NCBI RefSeq assembly: GCF_019237615.1
Contig: NZ_JAFAGT010000030.1
Span: forward strand, 1-32,719
Direction: 5' to 3'
DNA from: Roseateles sp.
GTDB lineage: Bacteria; Pseudomonadota; Gammaproteobacteria; Burkholderiales; Burkholderiaceae_C
DNA: 32,719 nucleotides
Part shown: positions 23,040 to 31,268 of the stretch, in pieces
Position numbering within the stretch: position 1 is the first letter of the stretch
Layout of the letters: every line of letters begins with the position of its first letter
Position numbers and translations under genes: made by a program
Notes under the pieces: generated by a model
What the model was told of the DNA's origin: nothing
Database searches by the model: none
Seen by the model: the letters and a program-made list of their open reading frames with translations, nothing else

Positions 23040-23582
23040 TCATGCCGGCCGGATGCCGGCTGTCCAGGCGTCGAAGCGCCGTCGCTCGCCAGCGCTGAAG
23101 CAGCGGTACGGCAAGGGCATCGCGCCTCTTCGGGTCGCGACCAGATAGGCACCGCTGTAACGGTGCAGGGCGGCAACCTCGTTCCACGGCAATGTCAGGA
23201 CGCCGCTACGGCTGCGGCGGGTCAGGCGCTGCCCATCGATCTCGAAACGGCAGCTGCCGATGCGCCATCTCTTCAGGAAGAAGATCGGCGGTATCAGCAG
23301 CGCCAGCATCAGCCGGATGCACAGGCCCTGGCGCTCGTGGGCCAGGCCTCGCTCGGCCAGCACGGTCGACAGGTGCTCGTGGACGACGGCGATGTACTCG
23401 CGCAGGCCGTAGTCGACGGTGAACCGGATCGGCGGGTGGGTCGTGCCCGGCGCGGGTGTCGCGATGCCGGGCGCCGCCGCCAGCGCGGGCAGGGCTGGCC
23501 GGGTCTGCCGGACCGAGTGTTCGGCAACAGGCCTCGAGTCGGTGACGGGCCTGGGATGGAAGAAGCTGAACATGCAGCCCAT
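23040..23582 (-). CDS. YcxB-like C-terminal domain membrane protein
   Basis: A 180-residue protein. The Pro/Ala-rich first 50 residues are low complexity. One strong hydrophobic segment (about 90-105, LMLALLIPPIFFL) is preceded by a charged helix. A compact C-terminal domain follows (SCRFEIDGQRLTRRSRSGVLTLPWNEVAALHRYSGAYLV..., with MPLPYRCFSAGERRRF), which fits the YcxB-like family. The function of that family is not established. The start at 23582 or at 23573 (MFSFF) cannot be separated; neither has a good ribosome site. It converges with the ZIP gene. Confidence 0.7.
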   Translation of the reverse strand: MGCMFSFFHPRPVTDSRPVAEHSVRQTRPALPALAAAPGIATPAPGTTHPPIRFTVDYGLREYIAVVHEHLSTVLAERGLAHERQGLCIRLMLALLIPPIFFLKRWRIGSCRFEIDGQRLTRRSRSGVLTLPWNEVAALHRYSGAYLVATRRGAMPLPYRCFSAGERRRFDAWTAGIRPA

Positions 23583-23646
23583 CTCGAGCGGCTGCCTCGG
23601 AGCTCAAGAGAGGGTTTTCACCCTGCCGCGCGGTGAGCGGCGGGGA

Positions 23647-23671
23647 GGGGCGGCGATTGGTCGCCAGCCCC
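23647..23671 (-). terminator. Hairpin downstream of uspA-like gene
   Basis: Read on the minus strand, GGGGC-T-GGCGA pairs with TCGCC-GCCCC around CCAA, ten pairs with one bulged T. It lies about 20 bases past the stop. There is no T-run, so termination is plausible but unproven. Confidence 0.4.
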
Positions 23672-23691
23672 GTTTCAGGTGCCGGGAGAGA

Positions 23692-24126
23692 TCATTTGAC
23701 GATCAGTACCGGCAGATTGGTGTGCGTCAGCACCTTCTGCGTCTCGCTGCCCAGCAGCAGCGCGGCGACGCCGCGGCGGCCATGCGAGGCCATCACGATG
23801 AGGTCGACACCCTCGGCCTTGGCATGGTCGATGATGGCCTCCCAGGCGTGCAGGGCCTCGACGGTGTGGGCCTTGCAGGACAGGCCCTGGGCCGCGGCCG
23901 TCGCGCTGACGGCCTCGACGCGCTGGGTGGCGACGCGCTGCTGGGCGTCGATGAACTCCTGCGGCGGCACGGGCTGGATCTCGGAGACCGCGCTGTAGGG
24001 GAAGGGCTCCATGACGCTTAGCGTCAGCAACTGGGCGCCATGCACCTTGGCGAGCTGGATGGCGGTGTTGACCGCGTTGGCGGTGATGTCGGAGCCGTCC
24101 GTGGGAACGAGGATGCGTTTGAACAT
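23692..24126 (-). CDS. Universal stress protein UspA family
   Basis: A 144-residue single-domain Usp. It starts with the typical MFKRILVPTDGS and ends with the nucleotide-binding signature SHGRRG...LLLGSETQKVL and NLPVLIVK, so ATP binding is likely. Usp proteins accumulate in starvation, oxidative and other stress; the specific role is not readable. The ATG at 24126 has a strong GGAGG site about seven bases upstream. It lies 81 bases downstream of the sulfurtransferase gene on the same strand, so read-through is possible. Confidence 0.92.
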   Translation of the reverse strand: MFKRILVPTDGSDITANAVNTAIQLAKVHGAQLLTLSVMEPFPYSAVSEIQPVPPQEFIDAQQRVATQRVEAVSATAAAQGLSCKAHTVEALHAWEAIIDHAKAEGVDLIVMASHGRRGVAALLLGSETQKVLTHTNLPVLIVK

Positions 24127-24207
24127 TCTGTCCTCCAGTCGTCGTTGCGGAGAACCACAGTTTGGCGCATCAGGCACCGGAATGCTTGTCGGAAATCAAG
24201 CCGTTGT

Positions 24208-25032
24208 TCATCCCTTGGCGATCGGGCGGGCCGGATCGGACGACCATTCGCTCCAGGAACCCGGGTAGAGCAGGCCGTCGCCCAGGCCGGCATGGGCCAT
24301 GGCCAGCAGGTTGTGGCAGGCCGTCACGCCCGAGCCGCACTGGTGCACGACGGCGGCGGCGGCATGCGGCGCGAGCAGGGGCTGGAACTCGGCACGCAGC
24401 TGGGCCGCCGGCTTGAAGCGGCCGTCGGCGCCCAGGTTGTCCTTGAAGAAGCGGTTGCTCGCGCCGGGGATGTGGCCGGCGGCCTTGTCCAGCGGCTCGA
24501 CCTCGCCGCGGAAGCGCTCGGCGGCGCGGGCGTCGATGAGGCGGACCTTGCCGAGCTGGTTCAGCAGCTCGGCGGCGGCGATCTGGCCGACCAGAGGCTG
24601 ACCGGGCTGCCAGTCGGTGGCGGTTGCCGTGGGGACCTCGGTCGACATGTCGCCATCCCAGGCGCCGTCCAGCACGGCGACCTCGGCATGTCCCAGCCAG
24701 CGCAGCATCCACCACAGGTGGGCGGCATAGGGGCTGCCCTGGCGGTCGTAGACCACGACCTGGCGGCCGGCGGCGAGGCCCAGCCGGCGCAAGAGCGCAG
24801 CGAGATCGGTGCGCTCGGGCAGCGGGTGGCGACCGCGGAAGGCGCCGTCGGGGCCGGTCTTGGCGCCGCAGAGGTCGCGGTCCAGGTGCAGATAGAAGGC
24901 ACCGGGGATGTGGCCGGCCGCATAGGCGCGCTCGCCGGCGTCGGTGTCGGCGAGATCGAAGCCGCAGTCGACGATCAGCGGGTCGTTCAGGGCGCGCAGC
25001 TCGGCGGGGGAGATCAGCGTCGTATAGGTCAT
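24208..25032 (-). CDS. sseA: 3-mercaptopyruvate sulfurtransferase (rhodanese-type)
   Basis: A 274-residue two-domain rhodanese protein. The N-terminal inactive domain contains CGFDLADTDAGERAYAAGHIPGA. The catalytic C-terminal domain has LIDARAAERFRGEVEPLDKAAGHIPGA and the active cysteine C232 in CGSGVTAC. That loop is typical of 3-mercaptopyruvate sulfurtransferases rather than thiosulfate sulfurtransferases (CRKGVTA). The enzyme moves sulfur from mercaptopyruvate to acceptors such as cyanide or thiols. Its ATG overlaps the stop of the upstream transporter gene (ATGA), so the unit Rieske-EamA-sseA is tightly coupled. Confidence 0.9.
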   Translation of the reverse strand: MTYTTLISPAELRALNDPLIVDCGFDLADTDAGERAYAAGHIPGAFYLHLDRDLCGAKTGPDGAFRGRHPLPERTDLAALLRRLGLAAGRQVVVYDRQGSPYAAHLWWMLRWLGHAEVAVLDGAWDGDMSTEVPTATATDWQPGQPLVGQIAAAELLNQLGKVRLIDARAAERFRGEVEPLDKAAGHIPGASNRFFKDNLGADGRFKPAAQLRAEFQPLLAPHAAAAVVHQCGSGVTACHNLLAMAHAGLGDGLLYPGSWSEWSSDPARPIAKG

Positions 25033-25931
25033 GACTCGGCGGGGTTGAACTGGCTGTCCTTGGCCGGCGGGGCGACCTGGCTGCGCAGCAGCGTGGCCGC
25101 CAGGCCGGCGCCGATGATGAGCAGCATGCCAAGGCCGGCCTGCCAGGTCAGCGGATCCTTGAACAGCAGCATGCCGTAGATGAAGGAGAACACGATGCCC
25201 AGATATTGCAGGCAGGCGTTCACCAGGGGCTTGCCGACGGAGTAGGCCCGCGTCAGGCAGACCTGGGCGGCGGTGGCCAGCACGCCCACGGCCAGCAGCA
25301 GGGCGGCGCCCCACGGCGTGTGGGGCTGCAGGCCGCCCTGGGTCGCGCCGGTGATGAGGGCGCCGGCCACGCAGCCGCCGACCGAGAAGTAGAAGACGAC
25401 GCGCAGCTCGGGCTCGCCTGCCCGGCCCAGGGCAGTGACCTGCAGATAGGCCATCGCGGCGATCATGCCCGACAGCAGGCCGGCCAGGCCGTACCAGAGC
25501 TGCTGCTGGTCCAGCGTGGGTCGCAGGATCAGCGCGACACCGACGAAGCCGAGCAGCACCGAGGCCATCAGCCGCCAGTCCAGGCGCTGGGCGCCCATCA
25601 GCACGGCACCGCCCAGCAGGAACAGGGCCATCCAGACCGAGGACATGTAGTTCAGCGTCATCGCCGTGGCCAGCGGCAGATGGCTGATGGCGTAGAACCA
25701 CAGGCACAGCGAGGTGACGCCGGAGACGCTGCGCCACAGGTGCATGCCGGGCAGGCGGGTCTTGAGGCTCAGCCCCTGGCGGTGCGACAGCAGGGCCATC
25801 ATCACGGCGCCGACCAGGCCGCGGTACATGACGATCTCGCTGGCCGCGTAGAACTCGCTGGCCAGCTTGACGCAGACGCCCATGGTGGCGAACAGCAGCG
25901 TCGCCGCGACCATGAGCGCCGAGGCCGGCAT
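25029..25931 (-). CDS. DMT superfamily (EamA) transporter
   Basis: A 300-residue inner-membrane protein with two EamA repeats and about ten hydrophobic helices (first helix ALMVAATLLFATMGVCVKLAS; last LGMLLIIGAGLAATLL). EamA proteins export amino acids, nucleotide derivatives or other small metabolites; substrate cannot be predicted. The start at 25931 was chosen because it shares one base with the Rieske gene stop (TGATG) and gives a standard N-terminus. An ATG at 25964 would add 11 residues inside the Rieske gene. Position between an oxygenase and a sulfurtransferase in one unit suggests the substrate belongs to that pathway. Confidence 0.9.
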   Translation of the reverse strand: MPASALMVAATLLFATMGVCVKLASEFYAASEIVMYRGLVGAVMMALLSHRQGLSLKTRLPGMHLWRSVSGVTSLCLWFYAISHLPLATAMTLNYMSSVWMALFLLGGAVLMGAQRLDWRLMASVLLGFVGVALILRPTLDQQQLWYGLAGLLSGMIAAMAYLQVTALGRAGEPELRVVFYFSVGGCVAGALITGATQGGLQPHTPWGAALLLAVGVLATAAQVCLTRAYSVGKPLVNACLQYLGIVFSFIYGMLLFKDPLTWQAGLGMLLIIGAGLAATLLRSQVAPPAKDSQFNPAES

Positions 25932-27043
25932 CAGCCGATGCGACCCATCTGCTGCCGGAACCATTCGTGGAAGTGCTGCATGCCGTCTTCCATGGGGCTC
26001 TGGTAGGGACCAGCCTCGTCGTCGCCGCGCATCAGCAAGGCCTTGCGGCCGGCGTCCATGCGCTCGGCGATCTCGTCATCCTCGACGCAGGTCTCCATGT
26101 AGGCGGCCTGGTGGGCATCCACGAAGTCGCGCTCGAAGGCGGCGATCTCCTCGGGATAGTAGAACTCGACGAGGTTGAGCGTCTTCTGCGGCCCCTGCGG
26201 GTGCAGCGTGGACACCACCAGCACATGCGGGTACCACTCGACCATGATGTGCGGGTAGTAGGTCAACCAGATCGCGCCGGCTTGTGGCGGGCGGCCCTCG
26301 CGGTACTTCAGCAGTTGGTCGTGCCAGCGCTGGTAGACCGGCGAGCCGGGCCGCGTCAGCGCCTCATGCACGCCCACGGTCTGCACCGAGTGGTGCTTGC
26401 CGAACTCCCAGGCCAGGTCGTCGCAGGTGACGAAGCCGCTCAGGCCGGGATGGAAGGGGCCGACGTGGTAGTCCTCCAGATAGACCTCGATGAAGGTCTT
26501 CCAGTTGTAGTTGCATTCATGGACCTGGACCTTGTCGAGCACGAAGCCGCCGAAGTCCAGCTGAGCGCGCGGCCCCAGCCGGCTCAACTCGGCCGCGACG
26601 TCGTGCCCGTTGTCCTCGAACAGCAGGCCGTTCCATTCCTGGAGCTTGTAGCGGTTCAGGTCCAGGCAGGGGTCCTGGCTGAAATGCGGTGCGCCGATCA
26701 GCTCGCCCTGATGTGAATATGTCCATCGGTGCAGCGGGCAGACGATGTTGGCCTGGGTGTTGCCGCGCCCGCGCAGCATGACCGCCTGGCGGTGCCGGCA
26801 GACGTTGGAGATCAGCTCGATGCCCTGGGCGGACCGGATCAGCGTCCGGCCCTCGCCCTCCTGCGGCAGGGCGTAGTGGTCCCCGATTTCGGGGACGGCC
26901 AGTGCATGGCCGACATAGCGGGGCCCTCGCTGAAAGATGCTGGCCTGTTCGCGGTGGAACAGATCGGTATCGAAGTAGGCGCTCACCGGGAGCTGGGTCT
27001 GGCTGCGTTGTAGCGCCGAGACGGGGAGGCTCAGGTCGGACAT
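25931..27043 (-). CDS. Rieske non-heme iron oxygenase, alpha-subunit type
   Basis: A 370-residue Rieske oxygenase. The [2Fe-2S] centre is C82-x-H84 ... C102-x-x-H105 (CRH, then CPLHRW). The mononuclear iron site shows E190-D-Y-H193-x4-H198. The bridging residue three before the first His is Glu (E190) rather than Asp, which is a feature of quaternary-amine oxygenases such as CntA. That makes a choline/carnitine-like or other amine substrate plausible. No reductase or ferredoxin gene is adjacent, so electrons must come from elsewhere. The start at 27043 (MSDLSLPVSA) avoids an 18-residue upstream extension. It is the first gene of a three-gene coupled unit, divergent from xseB. Confidence 0.87.
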   Translation of the reverse strand: MSDLSLPVSALQRSQTQLPVSAYFDTDLFHREQASIFQRGPRYVGHALAVPEIGDHYALPQEGEGRTLIRSAQGIELISNVCRHRQAVMLRGRGNTQANIVCPLHRWTYSHQGELIGAPHFSQDPCLDLNRYKLQEWNGLLFEDNGHDVAAELSRLGPRAQLDFGGFVLDKVQVHECNYNWKTFIEVYLEDYHVGPFHPGLSGFVTCDDLAWEFGKHHSVQTVGVHEALTRPGSPVYQRWHDQLLKYREGRPPQAGAIWLTYYPHIMVEWYPHVLVVSTLHPQGPQKTLNLVEFYYPEEIAAFERDFVDAHQAAYMETCVEDDEIAERMDAGRKALLMRGDDEAGPYQSPMEDGMQHFHEWFRQQMGRIG

Positions 27044-27149
27044 GATCCAGGCGGGTCTTTCAGGCGAGAGTAGGGGTGCTGCGTCCCTCCGGCGCATCTC
27101 GGGGCTGCCGAGTCGGCCAGGTTGCTAGGTGTGGAAAGGGAGCCCGGGC

Positions 27150-27165
27150 AGCGCGCGTGCGCGCT
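27150..27165. repeat. Palindrome in the xseB/Rieske divergent region
   Basis: AGCGCGC-GT-GCGCGCT is a perfect 7+7 dyad in the 234-base region between two divergent units. No known operator was matched. The same region carries a TACAAT -10-like hexamer at 27253-27258 ahead of xseB without a good -35. Confidence 0.4.
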
Positions 27166-27277
27166 CGAGCGAGAGGTGCGGGATTCTACGCATGCCTGTG
27201 TCGCGCTGCCGACGGTTACCTCTTGTCCGCCAGTCTCGTGAAACCCGCTGACTACAATTGCCGTTTCGCGTTTTGAA

Positions 27278-27535
27278 ATGACAAAGACTTCGTCCCGCAC
27301 CAAGGCTGCCGATCCCGACGGCAACGAACTCAGCTACGAGCAGGCGCTCGACGAGCTGGAGCGGCTGGTGGCGGCGATGGAGGGTCAGCAGCTGCCGCTG
27401 GACCAGCTCCTGCACAGCTACAAGCGCGGTGCCGAACTGCTGGCGCTGTGCCGTGGCCGCCTGCTGGCGGTGGAGCAGCAGGTCAAGCTGCTGGACGGCG
27501 CCGAACTGAAGGCCTGGGAGGGCCCGGAATCTTGA
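27278..27535 (+). CDS. xseB: Exodeoxyribonuclease VII small subunit
   Basis: An 85-residue helical protein. ExoVII (XseA plus several XseB) degrades single-stranded DNA from both ends. The family core [46 protein letters not shown] is complete. The first 15 residues (Thr/Lys/Arg/Ser-rich) are a loose extension. XseA is not in the window. In many proteobacteria xseB leads the xseB-ispA-dxs unit, as here. The ATG at 27278 lacks a strong ribosome site. Its stop overlaps the TTG start of ispA by two bases. Confidence 0.95.
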   Translation: MTKTSSRTKAADPDGNELSYEQALDELERLVAAMEGQQLPLDQLLHSYKRGAELLALCRGRLLAVEQQVKLLDGAELKAWEGPES

Positions 27536-28419
27536 ATGCACAGGACTTTGAGCGCTGGGCGCAGGCGTCGCTGAGCGCCTTCGAGGCGTCGCTGGACGAT
27601 CTGGTGCCGGCCGGCGCGCCCGCCGGGCTGGGCGAGGCGATGCGTTATGCCGTGCTGGGCGGCGGCAAGCGACTGCGTCCCCTGCTGGTGCTGGCCAGCT
27701 GCGCGGCCGTCGGCGGCGACGGTTTCGCGGCGATGCGGGCGGCCTGCGCCGTCGAGCTCATCCATGCCTATTCGCTGGTGCACGACGACATGCCCTGCAT
27801 GGACGACGATGTCCTGCGTCGCGGCAAGCCGACCACGCATGTCGCCTTCGGCGAGGCCCAGGCCATGCTGGCCGGCGACGCGATGCAGGCGCTGGCCTTC
27901 GAGGTGCTGACCCCGGACGAGGGCATCGCCCCCGCGCTGCAGGCGCGGCTGTGCTCGCTGCTGGCCCGCTCGGCCGGCCATGACGGCATGGCCGGCGGCC
28001 AGGCCATCGACCTGGCCAGCATCGGCAAGCCGCTGGACGAATGCACGCTGCGCGACATGCACCGCCGCAAGACCGGCGTGCTCCTGCAGGCCAGCGTCAT
28101 GATGGGCGCGGCCTGCGGGCCGGCGTCGGCGCAGGCGACCAAGTCGCTGTCCGGCTACGGCGCGGCGCTGGGCCTGGCCTTCCAGGTCGTTGACGACATC
28201 CTCGATGTGACCCAGGATTCCACCGTGCTGGGCAAGACGGCCGGCAAGGACCAGGATGCCAACAAGCCGACCTATGTCAGCGTGCTGGGCCTGGAGGCCG
28301 CGCGGGCGCTGGCCCAGGCGCTGCGGGCCGAGGCCAAGGCGGCGCTGGCCGCCAGCGGCCTGGCCGACGTCAGTCATCTGAGCCTGCTGGCCGACTCGGT
28401 CGTCGAGCGGGACAGCTGA
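27532..28419 (+). CDS. ispA: Farnesyl/geranyl diphosphate synthase
   Basis: A 295-residue short-chain prenyl transferase that condenses IPP with DMAPP/GPP to make farnesyl diphosphate. The first aspartate-rich motif is DDMPCMDDD (85-93), and the second is DDILDVTQD in [17 protein letters not shown] (43-50) and the KTGVLL segment are also present. Translation appears to begin at TTG 27532 (leading MNAQDFERW): GGGAGGG at 27516-27522 lies nine bases upstream, and the TTG overlaps the xseB stop (TTGA). No ATG or GTG exists in frame near this point. The product feeds Dxs-derived isoprenoid flux to quinones and undecaprenyl phosphate. Confidence 0.94.
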   Translation: MNAQDFERWAQASLSAFEASLDDLVPAGAPAGLGEAMRYAVLGGGKRLRPLLVLASCAAVGGDGFAAMRAACAVELIHAYSLVHDDMPCMDDDVLRRGKPTTHVAFGEAQAMLAGDAMQALAFEVLTPDEGIAPALQARLCSLLARSAGHDGMAGGQAIDLASIGKPLDECTLRDMHRRKTGVLLQASVMMGAACGPASAQATKSLSGYGAALGLAFQVVDDILDVTQDSTVLGKTAGKDQDANKPTYVSVLGLEAARALAQALRAEAKAALAASGLADVSHLSLLADSVVERDS

Positions 28420-28446
28420 GATCCACCCGGAACCCAGGTCTTAGCC

Positions 28447-30342
28447 ATGGACTACACCCTGCTGAACAGCATCGCCAGCCCGGCCGACCTGCGCCGCCTG
28501 CCGCGCACGGAACTGAGGAAGCTCGCCGACGAGGTGCGCGCCTATGTGCTGGAGAGCGTCTCCAAGACCGGCGGCCATCTGGGGTCCAACCTCGGCACGG
28601 TCGAGCTGACCGTCGCGCTGCACTATGTGTTCAACACCCCGGAAGACCGGCTGGTGTGGGACGTGGGTCACCAGACCTACCCGCACAAGGTGCTGACCGG
28701 TCGCCGCGAGCGCATGTCGGGCCTGCGCCAGCTGGGCGGCATCAGCGGCTTCCCGCGTCGCGACGAGAGCGAGTACGACACCTTCGGCACCGGCCATTCG
28801 TCCACCAGCATCTCCGCCGCCCATGGCATGGCCATGGCGGCCAAGCTCAAGGGTGAGAACCGCAAGGCCGTGGCCATCATTGGCGACGGCTCGATGACGG
28901 CCGGCATGGCCTTCGAGGCGCTGAACAATGCCGGCGTGGCCCATGGCGGCCTGCTGGGCGACGTGCTCGTCATCCTGAACGACAACGACATGTCGATCAG
29001 CCCGCCGGTCGGTGCGCTGAACAAGTACCTGGCCCGGCTGATGAGCGGCAGCTTCTACGCCGCCGCGCGTGAGGGCGCCAAGAGCGTGCTGAAGAACACG
29101 CCGCTCTACGAGTTCGCTCGCAAGTTCGAGGAGCACACCAAGGGCATGGTCGTGCCCGGCACCATCTTCGAGGAGTTCGGCTTCAACTACGTCGGCCCCA
29201 TCGACGGACACGACCTGGACTCGCTGATCCCGACGCTGGAGAACCTGCGCGACAAGAAGGGCCCTCAGTTCCTGCACATCGTCACGAAGAAGGGCGCCGG
29301 CTACAAGTTGGCCGAGGCCGATCCGGTCAAGTACCACGCAGCCTCCGGCAAGTTCGACCCGGCCGTGGGCTTCGTGAAGCCCGCCACGCCGCCCAAGACG
29401 ACGTTCACGCAGGTCTTCGGTGACTGGCTGTGCGACATGGCCGAGGCCGACCCGCGCCTGGTGGGCATCACGCCGGCGATGCGCGAAGGCTCGGGCATGG
29501 TGGAGTTCCACAAGCGCTACCCGCAGCGCTACCACGACGTGGGCATCGCCGAGCAGCATTCGGTGACCTTCGCCGCCGGCCTGGCCTGCGAGGGCATCAA
29601 GCCCGTCGTCGCGATCTACTCGACCTTCCTGCAGCGCGCCTACGACCAGATGGTGCACGACGTGGCCATCCAGAACCTGCCGGTGCTGTTCGCGCTGGAC
29701 CGTGCCGGCCTCGTCGGTGCGGACGGCGCCACGCACGCCGGCAACTACGACATCGCCTACACGCGCTGCATCCCCAACATGGCCGTGCTGACGCCGGCCG
29801 ACGAGAACGAATGCCGCCAGGCGCTGTACACCGGCTTCCTGCACGACGGCCCGGTCACGGTGCGCTACCCGCGCGGTGCCGGCGTGGGCGTCGTGCCGGT
29901 CAAGGCCATGACCGCCCAGCCGTGGGGCAAGGGCGAAGTGCGCCGCCAGGGCAAGCGCATCGCCATCCTGGCCTTCGGCACGCTGCTGTACCCGGCGCTG
30001 GAGGTGGCGGAGCGGCTGGACGCGACGGTCGCCAACATGCGTTTCGTGAAGCCGCTGGATGCGGGCCTGGTTGCCGAGCTGGCGCGCACGCATGACGCGA
30101 TCGTCACCGTCGAGGACGGCTGCGTGATGGGCGGCGCTGGCAGCGCCGTCACCGAGGCGCTGAACGCCGCGGGCATCGCCATCCCCGTGCTGCAGCTGGG
30201 GCTGCCCGACGAGTTCGTCGAGCATGGCGACCCGGCCAAGCTGATGAGCCTGTGCGGCCTGGACGCGGCCGGCATCGAGGCCAGCATCGTCAAGCGTTTC
30301 GGGGCGAAGCCGCAGGTGGTGCGTTCGACCGCAGCGCGTTGA
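28447..30342 (+). CDS. dxs: 1-deoxy-D-xylulose-5-phosphate synthase
   Basis: Dxs condenses pyruvate and glyceraldehyde-3-phosphate with thiamine diphosphate, the first committed step of the MEP isoprenoid pathway. The 631-residue protein is complete: [14 protein letters not shown] near the start, [10 protein letters not shown], the TPP motif GDGSMTAG (146-153) through NDND (178-181), the catalytic glutamate E369 in IAEQHSV, and RYPRGAG. It is the third gene of the xseB-ispA-dxs unit after a 27-base gap. The last 53 bases overlap, antisense, the 3' end of lysR. Confidence 0.97.
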   Translation: MDYTLLNSIASPADLRRLPRTELRKLADEVRAYVLESVSKTGGHLGSNLGTVELTVALHYVFNTPEDRLVWDVGHQTYPHKVLTGRRERMSGLRQLGGISGFPRRDESEYDTFGTGHSSTSISAAHGMAMAAKLKGENRKAVAIIGDGSMTAGMAFEALNNAGVAHGGLLGDVLVILNDNDMSISPPVGALNKYLARLMSGSFYAAAREGAKSVLKNTPLYEFARKFEEHTKGMVVPGTIFEEFGFNYVGPIDGHDLDSLIPTLENLRDKKGPQFLHIVTKKGAGYKLAEADPVKYHAASGKFDPAVGFVKPATPPKTTFTQVFGDWLCDMAEADPRLVGITPAMREGSGMVEFHKRYPQRYHDVGIAEQHSVTFAAGLACEGIKPVVAIYSTFLQRAYDQMVHDVAIQNLPVLFALDRAGLVGADGATHAGNYDIAYTRCIPNMAVLTPADENECRQALYTGFLHDGPVTVRYPRGAGVGVVPVKAMTAQPWGKGEVRRQGKRIAILAFGTLLYPALEVAERLDATVANMRFVKPLDAGLVAELARTHDAIVTVEDGCVMGGAGSAVTEALNAAGIAIPVLQLGLPDEFVEHGDPAKLMSLCGLDAAGIEASIVKRFGAKPQVVRSTAAR

Positions 30343-31198
30343 GCAGGGCATCGACCAGCGGCTGCGCGGGCCGATGCAAGGGAATCAGGGCACTGACCCG
30401 GTAGGCAATAGACACCGCCAACGGCCGAACCACCAGACCCGGGCCGGCGCAGGCCGCTGCGGTCAGCGGGTTGACGATGGCCACGCCCAGTCCGGCCCGG
30501 ACCAGTTCGCAGACCGCGACCGCGCTGTGCGTCTGCACGCGCAGTCGCCGCGCGATGCCGGCGGCGCCGAAGCGGGCATCGATCTCGCGCCGGTAGGAAT
30601 CGTCCGCGGCCAGGCTGATGAAGTCCTGGTCGGCGAAATCCTGCAGCGCCATGCGCTGGCATGACGCCAGCGCATGGCCGGCCGGCAGCACGGCGACCTC
30701 GTCGGCTTCCAGCACCGGCTCGATGCGCACGCCGGGCAGCGGCGTCGCCTGTTCGGCCAGGCCCAGGTCGAAGCGCTGCTCGCTCATCCAGGCATCGAGC
30801 AGCGGCGGCTCGGCGGGCGTGATGTCCACGCGCGCGCCGGGATGCTCGCCCAGCAGCGTGGCGAGCGCACCCGGCAGCAGCGCGTGGCTGAGCGCCGGCA
30901 GGCTCAGCACGGTCAGCTCGGCGTCCTCGTCGCGCCCCAGCGCCTCGGCTCGCTCGATGACGCGGGCCAGGCCCTGGAAGCTGCGCTCCACCTCGTCGAA
31001 CAGCACCCGTGCCCGCGCGGTGGCCTTGAGCCGGCCGCGCTCGCGCTCGAACAGGGCGTAGCCCAGCAACTGTTCCAGCCGCGCCAGGTCTCGCGACAGC
31101 GTGGGCTGCGAGGTGTGCAGCAGCGCGGCTGCCCCGGTGACGCTGCCGGCTGTCATGACGGCGCGGAAGACCTCGATGTGGCGGTGCTGGATTTCCAT
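30290..31198 (-). CDS. lysR: LysR-type regulator of lysA
   Basis: A 302-residue LysR-family activator. The N-terminal helix-turn-helix runs through [44 protein letters not shown]. The effector domain contains the DLGLAE and VVNPLTA segments that also occur in E. coli LysR, as recalled. E. coli LysR activates lysA in response to diaminopimelate and lysine, and here too the gene is divergent from lysA with 70 bases between. The ATG at 31198 was chosen because upstream in-frame ATGs would place coding sequence across the regulatory region. Its 3' end overlaps dxs by 53 bases in opposite orientation. Confidence 0.9.
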   Translation of the reverse strand: MEIQHRHIEVFRAVMTAGSVTGAAALLHTSQPTLSRDLARLEQLLGYALFERERGRLKATARARVLFDEVERSFQGLARVIERAEALGRDEDAELTVLSLPALSHALLPGALATLLGEHPGARVDITPAEPPLLDAWMSEQRFDLGLAEQATPLPGVRIEPVLEADEVAVLPAGHALASCQRMALQDFADQDFISLAADDSYRREIDARFGAAGIARRLRVQTHSAVAVCELVRAGLGVAIVNPLTAAACAGPGLVVRPLAVSIAYRVSALIPLHRPAQPLVDALLNALRSNAPPAASPRNA

Positions 31199-31199
31199 A

Positions 31200-31236
31200 T
31201 CAGATTTGAATTGTCGCCGGACAAATTTCAATTTGA
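31200..31236. promoter_or_regulatory. Imperfect dyad between lysR and lysA, likely LysR operator
   Basis: TCAGATTTGAATTGTC (31200-31215) and GACAAATTTCAATTTGA (31220-31236) form a near-palindrome with one gap. The region is strikingly AT-rich for this genome and lies between the divergent starts. This is the expected place for LysR binding; the exact contacts are inferred. Confidence 0.5.
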
Positions 31237-31268
31237 TTGGATGGGTCGGGCCGGGCATGCTGCATGCC

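Noticed and set aside
28441-30351. A 636-codon open frame opposite dxs
   Set aside because: It mirrors dxs exactly, shows His/Arg/Gln-rich low complexity and no family, and dxs is complete and unmistakable.
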